DNA from: UBA9676 sp036522155
Lineage (GTDB): Bacteria > Actinomycetota > Actinomycetes > Streptosporangiales > Streptosporangiaceae
Length of the DNA: 11,427 nucleotides
Reading direction: 5' to 3'
NCBI GenBank assembly: GCA_036522155.1
Contig: DATDGI010000092.1
Coordinates: 1-11,427, forward strand
Shown here: one piece after another, positions 5,314 through 11,427 of the stretch
Numbering within the stretch: the stretch's first letter is position 1
Layout of the letters: the number at the start of each line of letters is the position of its first letter
Notes under the pieces: generated by a model
Told to the model about the DNA's origin: nothing
Database searches by the model: none
Seen by the model: only the letters and a program-made list of their open reading frames with translations
Made by a program: the position numbers and the translations under genes

Positions 5314-5763
5314 TTAGTACCAGACGACGGCGGTCGCGATAAGGGCGAAGCCTGCGCTGTCGAGGAGGATCCGGCCGGTGTGGATCAGGTCCCAGCGCCG
5401 GCGTAGCTGCCGCCAGTGTGCGGGGTCGCCGTGTTCTTCGTCCCAGCGGAATATGGCGAGGTTGATGGGCATGTTCAGGGCAAGCGTCATCGCCAGCATG
5501 ACCGTGAAGCAGCCAGCGGCGGCGAAGGTCAGCGCAGCGGCCGTGCCGTGCTCGGCGGCAGCGGCAGCAAAGCAGGCAATGACGGTGGCGGTCATCAGGA
5601 ACGGGTCCACGAAGGCAAACCGGCGGTACATGGCCTTTTCGGCCTTCACCTGCGCGTCGTGCGGCAGCCGCCACAGGGCAGGATGAACGACCAGCCGCGA
5701 GGTCAGTTCGCTCCCGGCCAGCAGCCCGGCCAGCACTAGCGCGGCGAAGCGCAGGCCGTTCAC
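5314..5763 (-). CDS. DUF1772 / anthrone-oxygenase-like small membrane protein
   Basis: A 149-residue protein with four hydrophobic segments and the signature of the DUF1772 (anthrone oxygenase-like) family, NMPIN followed by a Trp and a charged helix (HWRQLRRRWDLIHTGR) before the last membrane segment. The GTG start at 5763 overlaps the stop of the upstream reductase gene by four bases (GTGA), indicating translational coupling. A longer frame exists upstream but is only the shadow of the reductase gene. Some relatives act in oxidation of polyketide anthrones; most are uncharacterised, so a role with the neighbouring reductase on a small organic molecule is inference. Confidence 0.8.
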   Translation of the reverse strand: MNGLRFAALVLAGLLAGSELTSRLVVHPALWRLPHDAQVKAEKAMYRRFAFVDPFLMTATVIACFAAAAAEHGTAAALTFAAAGCFTVMLAMTLALNMPINLAIFRWDEEHGDPAHWRQLRRRWDLIHTGRILLDSAGFALIATAVVWY

Positions 5764-6647
5764 GCCTGCGCGCCGTTCACGCTGGGGAGCGGGAGTTGCG
5801 CACGGCACCAGTCCTCGACTGTGGTGGTGGGTGCGCCGAGCAGCTCGTTGGCCGGGGCTGGGTCGCCGTGCTCGCCGAGGCGGGCCAGCAGGCCCATGAT
5901 CTGCAGGCTCGGCGCGAGCTTGCCGCCCATGAACAGCCGGTCGATCGCCGACATCACCGGCAGCGGCACCGTGATCAGCCGCCGGTCGGGCACGACGATC
6001 TGCCGGTAGATGCCCAGTGCTTGCCGGAGGGTGAGCGGTTGCGGGCCGTGGATGTAGAAATCGCGGTTGGCGGCGGCCGGGGTGGCGAACGCGCGGGCGA
6101 CCTGGGCGGCGAAGTCCTCGGCGCACACCGGGTGCAGCACCTGGCGCTGGCGGCCGAGCATGACGGCGACCCGGCCCTGGACGTGGCGGGGCAGCGTGTT
6201 GGTGAAGTAGGTCGGCCGGAAGAAGGTGTACGGAACGCCTGAGTCCTGGATCGCTTGCTCGGCGGCGAGCTTGGCCCGGTGCTCGGCGATCTTCGGCCCG
6301 TAATCGACCCGGACCAGGCTCCCGGTCAGGTAGCTGATCCGCTCCAGGCCATGCCTGGCCGCCGCCGCGGCGACTGTCGCGGTTCCCCGGTGCTCGACGG
6401 GCTCCAGCTGCGCCGGGTCCTCCACGCCCAGGCTGACATGCACGCCGTTCATGCCTGCTACGGCGCGGTCCACCGCCTCGGTGTCGGTGACCGAGCCTTC
6501 CAGGTACTCAAAACCGTCACCGAGCCGCTGGCTTGCCCGCCCGGTGTCGCGCACGAGGAGGCGCACCTGGTGGCCGCCGGCGAACAGCCGCCGGGCGACC
6601 GGCGCCCCGATCAGCCCGGTCGCGCCAATGACCAGGATGCGCCCCAT
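5760..6647 (-). CDS. NmrA-like NAD(P)-binding oxidoreductase (atypical SDR)
   Basis: A 295-residue soluble protein with an N-terminal Rossmann fold. The dinucleotide-binding motif GATGLIG is at residues 8-14, and LLVRDTGRA after the second strand carries the basic residues that usually favour NADP(H). The mid-protein pattern (ISYLTGSLVR, then VPYTFFRPTYFTN) is that of NmrA-like proteins and related ergot-alkaloid-type reductases, without a clear YxxxK catalytic pair. It begins three bases after the stop of the NTF2-like gene and overlaps the DUF1772 gene, so the three form one transcription unit. It may be a reductase or a redox sensor; the substrate is unknown. Confidence 0.85.
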   Translation of the reverse strand: MGRILVIGATGLIGAPVARRLFAGGHQVRLLVRDTGRASQRLGDGFEYLEGSVTDTEAVDRAVAGMNGVHVSLGVEDPAQLEPVEHRGTATVAAAAARHGLERISYLTGSLVRVDYGPKIAEHRAKLAAEQAIQDSGVPYTFFRPTYFTNTLPRHVQGRVAVMLGRQRQVLHPVCAEDFAAQVARAFATPAAANRDFYIHGPQPLTLRQALGIYRQIVVPDRRLITVPLPVMSAIDRLFMGGKLAPSLQIMGLLARLGEHGDPAPANELLGAPTTTVEDWCRAQLPLPSVNGAQA

Positions 6648-6650
6648 GTC

Positions 6651-7067
6651 TCAGCGCAGGCCCTCGGGAGGCGGGCCGAACCGCTGCGCCATGTGGCCGC
6701 CGATGACCTCGGCGACCAGCTGCATCGCCGCCAGCGGGCGGAAGAAGACCGTCAACTCCCCGACTAGGCGATCGGGCTGGTATTCGACCACGTTCAGCCC
6801 GTGCGCCCGCTGACCGTGCAGTGAAGTCTCGAAGAGGATGACGCTCTTGTCCCCTTCCACGATCTCCTCGGTCAGCTCGAACGGGGCCAGCTCCTGGGTC
6901 AAGACCCCGAACAAGAAGCTCGCGGTGTCCTTGCCCCGCAACGGCTCGTCGTGGACGGCGACCCGGATAGTGACGTCGTCGCTGAGCGACGCGAGAATCG
7001 CCGCTTGGTCAAAAGCTCCGAGCGCCTGGCTGTACCTGGTCCGGCCACTGACCATGACCGAAAGCAT
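6651..7067 (-). CDS. NTF2/SnoaL-like fold protein
   Basis: About 138 residues. The opening segment YSQALGAFDQAAILASLSDDVTIRVAV with the downstream GKDTASFLFGVL and a strand-rich C-terminal half is the pattern of small NTF2-like cone-fold proteins (SnoaL-like cyclases, isomerases or ligand-binding proteins). The frame is open up to 7211, but the first 48 residues of that frame overlap the divergent gene and look unlike the family; ATG 7067 is chosen, with ATG 7055 and GTG 7076 as alternatives and no strong ribosome binding site for any. First gene of the coupled trio; a binding or isomerisation role beside the reductase is plausible but not shown. Confidence 0.72.
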   Translation of the reverse strand: MLSVMVSGRTRYSQALGAFDQAAILASLSDDVTIRVAVHDEPLRGKDTASFLFGVLTQELAPFELTEEIVEGDKSVILFETSLHGQRAHGLNVVEYQPDRLVGELTVFFRPLAAMQLVAEVIGGHMAQRFGPPPEGLR

Positions 7068-7136
7068 ACCGATCACTCGACAACAGGGACGGTAGTCCTT
7101 CCGCGTGGAAGCCTGGCGTGGCAGTAGTTTTGGGGA
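7068..7136. promoter_or_regulatory. Divergent promoter region with a 14-bp palindrome
   Basis: The gap between the divergent NTF2-like and NAD(P)-binding genes contains CTTCC-GCGT-GGAAG (7098-7111), a perfect 5-bp inverted repeat over four bases, centred between the two start codons. It is placed like a shared operator. No regulator gene is adjacent, and no convincing -35/-10 pair stands out. Confidence 0.4.
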
Positions 7137-7757
7137 ATGAGGCTCCTGGTTGTCGGGGCAACCGGTAGCCTCGGCCGCCTCGCCGTGGCCGAGGCCGCCC
7201 AGCGGGGACATGACGTCACTGCCCTGGTACGCGACCCGGCTCGCGCGAACCTGCCAGAGCCGGTGGTGAAGGTACGCGGCGACGTCCTCGACCCGGTGAG
7301 CCTCGGCCCGGCCGTCGAGGGCAGGGACGCGGTCGTCTGCGCGCTGGGCACACCCAGCCCGCGCCAGGCGAGCAGCCTGCTGGAAGACGGCACCCGCAAC
7401 CTCGTTGCGGCGATGGAACGCGCCAGCGTGCCGCGGCTGGTCTGCATGACATTGCTCGGCACCGCCAACAGCAAACGCAACGCCTCACCCTTGTACCGCT
7501 ACATCATCCTGCGGGCCCTCGCGCCGATGGTGCCCGACAAAGAAAGCCAGGAGCGTGTTGTGCGCGACAGTGGCCTGGAATGGGTACTCATCCGGCCGCC
7601 GCGCTTCACCAGCCAGCGACGCGGACAGCTACGCGTGCTGCGCCCAGGAGACAAGGGACGTGTCGGGCACGTCTCCCGCCACGATCTCGCCCGCGTGCTG
7701 ATCGACGTCGCCGAGCGACCGGACTATCTCCACCAGGCGATCGTCGTGGGCTCATAG
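7137..7757 (+). CDS. NAD(P)-binding NmrA/BLVRB-like protein
   Basis: A 206-residue single-domain Rossmann protein of the NAD(P)H-binding type seen in flavin/biliverdin reductase B-like and NmrA-like proteins. GATGSLG is at residues 7-13 and ALVRDPAR follows the second strand. Later blocks GDVLDPVSL, DAVVCALGT and the LEWVLIRPPRF strand complete the fold. The ATG at 7137 is preceded directly by GGGGA, poorly spaced as a ribosome binding site, but no other start fits. It is divergent from the NTF2/NmrA/DUF1772 trio, so both transcripts may answer to the palindrome at 7098-7111. Exact reaction unknown. Confidence 0.82.
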   Translation: MRLLVVGATGSLGRLAVAEAAQRGHDVTALVRDPARANLPEPVVKVRGDVLDPVSLGPAVEGRDAVVCALGTPSPRQASSLLEDGTRNLVAAMERASVPRLVCMTLLGTANSKRNASPLYRYIILRALAPMVPDKESQERVVRDSGLEWVLIRPPRFTSQRRGQLRVLRPGDKGRVGHVSRHDLARVLIDVAERPDYLHQAIVVGS

Positions 7758-8109
7758 CCCAGGGTTCCCTCGCGTCTGTCGCGACCGGGGGCGCAGCGGC
7801 GCAGACTGCCGGGATCTGGGCAGCTTGCATCATGATCGGCCCTCTGTGGATAGCCGCCCGATCGGCGGCTATGCCCTGCTGCAGGCGCCGGCGAGTCGGC
7901 CAGGCTCTGCGATCGGTTTCCGGCGCGGGTGCCGCTGCCACATCGGCATCGCGAGCGTCTGCCGGGCGTGGCTCCCTTCGCTGTATCGGATGGGCGGGTG
8001 AATACCGGCTCGGCTGGGACGAGGGCAGCGGATGCGTTAGTTCCCGGCAATCATGTCCTCGTCGGCGGCTCTTGCCAGGTCAGAGCGCGGCCGTCGACCG
8101 ACCTACTGG
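7758..8109. other. Gene-free stretch with one strong hairpin
   Basis: No frame here shows family resemblance or clean codon bias; the longer open frames on both strands are Arg/Ala/Pro-rich and look accidental. The hairpin at 7850-7872 is the only clear structure. Confidence 0.4.
7850..7872 (+). terminator. Perfect 9-bp hairpin, possible terminator
   Basis: ATAGCCGCC (7850-7858) pairs perfectly with GGCGGCTAT (7864-7872) over CGATC. It lies 93 bp after the stop of the NAD(P)-binding gene and has no T run. A terminator is likely; a protein-binding palindrome is the alternative. Confidence 0.4.
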
Positions 8110-8328
8110 TCAGGGCTTCCCGGCGCCCGGCGCGGGTGCCGGGAACGCCACGACCCGCCCGCTGGGCTGCGCCGGCTCGGGTCCGCCGAAGGTCTGGCCG
8201 ACGACGAACAGGTGCGGGTCCTGGCCCCGGCTGAGCGCGCAGGCGAAGGCGCCACGGTCCAGGTTGACCGTGGCCAGCACCTCGCCGCCCTCGCGCACCC
8301 GCACGCAGTGCTGGTTGCCCACGTCGGC
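8110..8328 (-). pseudogene. SMP-30/gluconolactonase family gene, C-terminal fragment
   Basis: From ADVGNQHCVRVREGGEVL to the stop at 8110 the translation follows the last quarter of SMP-30/gluconolactonase/LRE-like beta-propeller proteins: CVRV-EGGEVL-TV-LDRGAFAC, then LFVVGQTFGGPE and the closing GRVVAFPAPAPGAGKP. Upstream of residue ADVG the resemblance stops abruptly at about 8328 and the frame becomes low-complexity, because another gene fragment abuts there. Only about 72 residues of a roughly 280-residue enzyme remain, without the metal-binding residues of the N-terminal blades, so this is debris. Confidence 0.6.
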
Positions 8329-8411
8329 AGCCGCGCGCCCGCAAGCGCCTCCCGGACCCCGGCCAGCTCCCCGCGCCGCCCCACGAACCCGGTCAGCTCC
8401 CCGCCCAGCAT
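8329..8411 (-). pseudogene. AfsR/LuxR-type ATPase regulator gene, N-terminal fragment
   Basis: Beginning at an ATG (8411), the translation MLGGELTGFVGRRGELAGVR and the following EALAGARL match the start of the large actinobacterial ATP-binding regulators (NB-ARC/LuxR or AfsR-like), which continue with VTLTG and a Walker A motif. Here the match ends after AGARL at about 8328, exactly where the SMP-30 fragment starts in a different frame. The P-loop and everything after it are missing. This is a deletion or recombination scar, not a functional fusion. Confidence 0.55.
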
Positions 8412-8807
8412 GCCCAGCCCGCCGCACGGCCCGTCCCCTAACATGACATTCACGCTAAACGCGCCGAAGCTGCACGCAACGGCTGCCCCAGGCAACCCCG
8501 CCAGCAGAGGCACCGCCGGCATCGGCCACCTGGAACGACACGGCGGACCCCGCCCGCCAGGACGGTGACCAGCGACCTTTCCACGATCGGCTCGCGGACG
8601 CCCAGAAAGCCCAAATCTGGATGGCCTGCGTCGTAATCGATCTAGCGCCCACAGCCGTGCATATCGAGGCGGTTCCGCATGCTTGCCTGCCGGCGGCTCG
8701 GCCGCGCTCGGTGACCTGCTGGCGGACGGCAGCCCGGGGCTCAGGCGGACGGAGCCACGCGACCGGGAGGCTACGAGGCGTCCGGGAGGGCGCTGGCTGC
8801 CGGTGTG
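8412..8807. other. Gene-free stretch of apparent gene debris
   Basis: Short frames exist on both strands, but none has a recognisable family pattern, good start context or intact domain. It separates the fragment junction from the cold-shock gene and may be degenerate coding sequence; I cannot assign any of it. Confidence 0.35.
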
Positions 8808-9011
8808 TCAGGTGATGACCTTGACGTTTTCCGCCTGGGGTCCCTTCTGGCCTTGGGTGATGTCGAATTCGACCTTTTGCCCTTCCTCCAGGTTGCGGTA
8901 GCCGCCGCCGGTGATCGCGCTGAAGTGCACGAACACGTCCGGGCCTCCCTCCACTGCGATGAAGCCGTAGCCCTTATCGCCGTTGAACCACTTCACTGTG
9001 CCCTGCGCCAT
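8808..9011 (-). CDS. Cold-shock protein (CspA family)
   Basis: A 67-residue single cold-shock domain, the standard length. RNP1 is KGYGFI (13-18) and RNP2 is VFVHF (26-30), with the aromatic surface W8, F9, F17, F27 and F30 that stacks on single-stranded RNA or DNA. The ATG at 9011 is preceded by AAGAAGG at a good distance; a longer frame to 9095 adds 28 low-complexity residues and is rejected. It acts in the cytoplasm as an RNA chaperone and antiterminator. It is the one clearly intact housekeeping-type gene among broken neighbours; a 135-bp leader lies between it and the upstream pseudogene. The symbol is left blank because actinomycetes have several paralogues. Confidence 0.95.
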   Translation of the reverse strand: MAQGTVKWFNGDKGYGFIAVEGGPDVFVHFSAITGGGYRNLEEGQKVEFDITQGQKGPQAENVKVIT

Positions 9012-9146
9012 CGTGACCTTCTTCGCTGCGGCTGCGCCCCCGCCATGGCGGCCCGGGGCCCGCGCTTGCTGCGGTTGCTCTGGCCAGCCTGTCACGTCAG
9101 GCGCGGGGGCGTAAGCCGCGTGGCTGGCCGCGGGTGGCGGGCGGCC

Positions 9147-10316
9147 CTACAGGTGCAGTGCCCGCCAGGTGCGGCCGCCGTCGTCGGTGCGGTAGAGGTG
9201 CTCGGGTGCGTAGTGGGTGGGGCCGACCACAAACCCGGTATCGGTGTTGACGAAGCGCAGGCCGGCCCAGCCGAAGAACGATCCGCCGTCGCGGAGAACC
9301 GTGTGCCAGTGACGGCCGCCGTCGAGGGTGCCCACGAGGGTGTCGAAGGGGCCCTCGGTGGCGAGGAAGGCGTGCCCGGAGCCGTTGTCGGCGAGCAGGC
9401 CGGGCATGTTGTGCCTGGTGGGGTGGGGGAGGCGGGCCCAGGACAGCCCGGCGTCGGTGGTGCCGTACAGGTGGTGCTGGGTGTTTTGCTCTTGGGAGGA
9501 TTGCTCGTTGTTGAAGCAGTGAAGCAGCCAGGCGTCCGGGTGGCCAACAGCGATGCTGAGGACTGCGGCGCCTCGGCCTTCGGGTGGTGTGCACGGTACC
9601 GGCCGGGCCTGCCAGCCCGATCCGCGCTCGCTGCTGACCCACAACTGCCCCCACCTGGCCGGGAGTGACCGCAGGGCCGGTGAAGCCCGATCGCAGCAGC
9701 ACCAGGGTGCTGCCCTCGACGTACAGCTCGGTCCCGTACCCCGAGCTGGCCGGCCGGCCGGCGCCGGGCGGCAGCGGCAGCCAAGCCCAGCGGCTGGCGC
9801 CGATGCCTGTGCGCCACAGGCCCGCCGAGCCGCCGTGCCGGGTCAGCGCGTACGCGTAGCCAGCGCCGACGCCGAGTGCCTGGACCGGCGGTAGCGGCTG
9901 GCGGGTCCAGGACCGCCCGCCATCGTGGGTGGCCAGCAGGCCCGGGCCGTACAGGAAGCCATCGGCGTGGCCGGCGAAGGCAACGTCGGTCACCGCGTTC
10001 GCCGACCTGCTGTAGTACCCGAGCGGCGCAGGTGGCGCCGGAAGCGCTGTCCAGTGCACACCGCCGTCCTCCGTCCGCAGCAACCCGGCGCAGTCGGAGC
10101 AGCCGCTGCGCCCCAGCACCCACCCCCGGGCCGGCGGCACGAAGCTCACCGCCGCCGGCTCGAACCCCGCCGGCTGGCCTGTGCTAGGCGCTGATGACGG
10201 GGAGGTTACGTCGGCCGCGACGGCGGCGGCGTTGCCGCGGGCAGCGAAGCTGCCGGGCCGGCGGACCCGCCGCAGCCCGTGAGCAAGCCCGTGGCAAGCA
10301 AAACCGCAAACCCCAT
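9147..10316 (-). pseudogene. Asp-box beta-propeller lipoprotein gene, broken by two frameshifts
   Basis: From ATG 10316 the translation MGFAVLLATGLLTGCGG is a lipoprotein signal with lipobox LLTGC; upstream in-frame codons add HPETIRRSLTVLA, so the true start may be earlier. This frame stops at a TAA near 10208, but the mature domain continues in the -1 frame (GFEPAAVSFVPPARGWVLG). That part has Asp-box/BNR repeats (TEDGGVHW, THDGGRSW) until the C5 tract at 9648-9652, where the family sequence jumps frame again (GQVG to QLWVSSER). It then continues with TTDAGLSW, LDGGRHW and TDDGGRTW to the TAG at 9147. Total about 390 residues, as for Ycf48-like or sialidase-like exported propellers of actinomycetes. 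Removing one C at 9648-9652 and adding one base near 10210-10230 would restore it. Mutation or sequencing error are both possible. Confidence 0.7.
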
Positions 10317-10438
10317 TGCGAGCACGGTCAGTGACCGTCTGATGGTTTCCGGATGCGCGCCCTCGCGGCCCCCACCCGCTGCTGCGGTATGCCCTGTGGG
10401 CCGCCCCGCGTTTTCCGGACAGCGGAATTGGAGCTATT

Positions 10439-11347
10439 TCATGCTGCGAGCTGCCGGTTCAGGTACTCGTCATGGACTTCCTGCGGAGTCCTATAGCCGA
10501 GTGCTGAGTGGAGACGAGTCCGATTATAGCGGAGCTCGATGTACCGTGCAATGTCCTCGCGTGCTTTCTTGCGGGTCGGGTAAATGGTATGGTGGACCCG
10601 TTCGACCTTCAGCGATGAGTTGAATGATTCCGCGAGTGCATTATCAAAGCAGATCCCGGCCCGGCCGGCGGACTGGCGGATTCCCAGCCCGTCCAGGACG
10701 GCGGCGAACTCGGCTGAAGTGTAATTCTTGCCGCGATCACTATGGAATATCGCGTCAGCAGGGAGATCGACGTTGCGGGCCGCCATCTCGATCGCCTTCG
10801 CGATCAGCGGCGTCCGGTAATTGTCGCCGATCGCCCAGCCGATTACCTTCCGGGTCGCGCAGTCAATGACCGTCGCGAGATATTCCCAGCCCTGCCACGT
10901 CGGGATGCAGGTAATGTCGCCGACCATCTTCTGGCCCGGGGCCCGCGCGCCGAAGTCACGATTGACCAGGTCCGGGATCGGCCCGGCCGCGCCCTGCTGG
11001 GTGGTGGACGGCCGCCACGGCCGCGGCTGGCAGGCCACCAGGCCCAGCGCCCGCATCAGCCTGCGTACCAGCTCGGCGCCGGCCGCGATGCCCTGCCGGG
11101 CGAGCTGGCGGGCGATGCGGCGGTACCCGTAGGTGCCGTCGGAGTCCTCGAAGGCCTTCGTGATCAGCAGCTTGAGTTTCTCCTGCCTTTCCGCGGTGGC
11201 GCTTTTCGGCCGGGCCCGCCACTCATAGAATCCTGATTTCGACACTCCCAGCCACCTGCACATGCACGTGATCGTGGGAGCATTCCCGCCCGGCGGGCGG
11301 GAATTGTCAGCGTACTCAGCGTCGATGAACTCGGACTTCTCGCTCAC
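10439..11347 (-). CDS. IS3 family transposase OrfB
   Basis: 302 residues from a GTG at 11347 with ribosome binding site GGGAG five bases upstream. The N-terminus (SEKSEFIDAEYADN, then CRWLGVSKSGFYEWRAR) is the usual OrfB opening with its HTH-like region. The integrase core follows with a complete DDE triad: D144 (VGDIT), D204 (HSDRG) and E240 (LAESFNSSL), with 35 residues between the last two. The C-terminal RYNRTRLHSALGYRTPQEV is the family signature. The start overlaps the OrfA stop in the -1 frame, as in IS3 elements that make an OrfAB fusion by frameshifting. It appears intact and could be active if the rest of the element beyond the window is present. Confidence 0.9.
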   Translation of the reverse strand: MSEKSEFIDAEYADNSRPPGGNAPTITCMCRWLGVSKSGFYEWRARPKSATAERQEKLKLLITKAFEDSDGTYGYRRIARQLARQGIAAGAELVRRLMRALGLVACQPRPWRPSTTQQGAAGPIPDLVNRDFGARAPGQKMVGDITCIPTWQGWEYLATVIDCATRKVIGWAIGDNYRTPLIAKAIEMAARNVDLPADAIFHSDRGKNYTSAEFAAVLDGLGIRQSAGRAGICFDNALAESFNSSLKVERVHHTIYPTRKKAREDIARYIELRYNRTRLHSALGYRTPQEVHDEYLNRQLAA

Positions 11348-11427
11348 CGATGCTCCCTTGCAAAGTACGCCAGGATATGCAGGTGATCCCAGGCCGGTTC
11401 CGGGAGGCTGTGGAACCACAGACGCCG
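11344..11427 (-). CDS. IS3 family OrfA, C-terminal end (partial)
   Basis: The last 27 codons before a TGA at 11346-11344 lie in the +1 frame relative to OrfB, the arrangement of IS3 OrfA. The final residues ILAYFAREHR resemble the OrfA ending (normally IL-K-AAAYFARE), but the preceding LPEPAWDHLH is not typical, so OrfA may be divergent or internally deleted. The rest is outside the window. Confidence 0.45.
   Translation of the reverse strand, partial: RRLWFHSLPEPAWDHLHILAYFAREHR

Larger units (their letters stand above)
10410..11427 (-). mobile_element. IS3-family insertion sequence, truncated by the window edge
   Basis: The element includes OrfB and the end of OrfA. The left boundary is approximate: a candidate end lies at about 10410-10425, where the minus strand reads GCTGTCCGGAAAAC, but the partner repeat is outside the window so it cannot be confirmed. 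It lies about 100 bp upstream of the broken lipoprotein gene. Confidence 0.6.

Noticed and set aside
7580..8446. Plus-strand 288-codon frame
   Set aside because: It overlaps the end of the NAD(P)-binding gene and the fragment scar out of frame; composition is Arg/Ala/Pro-rich with no family pattern.
8805..9668. Plus-strand 287-codon frame
   Set aside because: Antisense to the cold-shock gene and the lipoprotein pseudogene; Val/Gly-rich shadow.
1..11427. CRISPR array, rRNA, toxin-antitoxin pair or anti-phage system
   Set aside because: No regularly spaced repeat array, no rRNA-like sequence, and no defence-type nuclease, helicase or reverse transcriptase motifs were found on either strand.

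Overview
The window looks like accessory sequence from a high-GC soil actinomycete. GC-rich third codon positions, frequent GTG starts, a tRNA-like 3' end without an encoded CCA, and actinobacterial protein types (DHA2 efflux, anthrone-oxygenase-like DUF1772, NmrA-like reductases, Asp-box lipoprotein, AfsR/LuxR and SMP-30 fragments) all point that way. Genus cannot be fixed from the sequence.

Layout. (1) 1-1442: the 3' part of a membrane-anchored, cysteine-containing extracellular protein, then about 650 bp without a gene. This gene-free stretch holds a tRNA-Ala(GGC)-like 3' half at 1085-1140, a likely attachment site. It is flanked on both sides by pairs of a 10-bp direct repeat with a 12-bp period and is preceded by two adjoining palindromes. 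(2) 1443-5078: the most striking feature, a 3.6-kb transposon bounded by 29-bp imperfect inverted repeats (24/29) and by TA dinucleotides. It carries an IS630-family transposase in two overlapping frames, then a TetR-family regulator divergent from a 14-TM DHA2-type MFS efflux pump. A third, more degenerate copy of the terminal repeat lies just after the transposase at 2580-2604, so a 1.16-kb IS630-like unit is nested in the larger one. The tetR/MFS intergenic region has two near-identical 21-bp operators 44 bp apart, overlapping predicted promoters. (3) 5314-7757: a minus-strand, tightly coupled trio (NTF2/SnoaL-like, NmrA-like reductase, DUF1772 membrane protein) divergent from a second NAD(P)-binding protein, with a 14-bp palindrome between them. 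(4) 7758-8807: debris, including the C-terminal end of an SMP-30/gluconolactonase gene abutting the N-terminal end of an AfsR/LuxR-type ATPase regulator gene. (5) 8808-9011: an intact cold-shock protein gene. (6) 9147-10316: an Asp-box beta-propeller lipoprotein gene broken by two frameshifts. (7) 10439-11427: an IS3-family transposase OrfB with the end of its OrfA, truncated by the window edge.

How it works together: the only clearly self-contained functional modules are the TetR-regulated efflux pump, apparently mobile together with its IS630 transposase, and the small redox cluster at 5314-7757. The surrounding pseudogenes, second IS and putative attachment site mark a genomic region shaped by repeated insertion and deletion.
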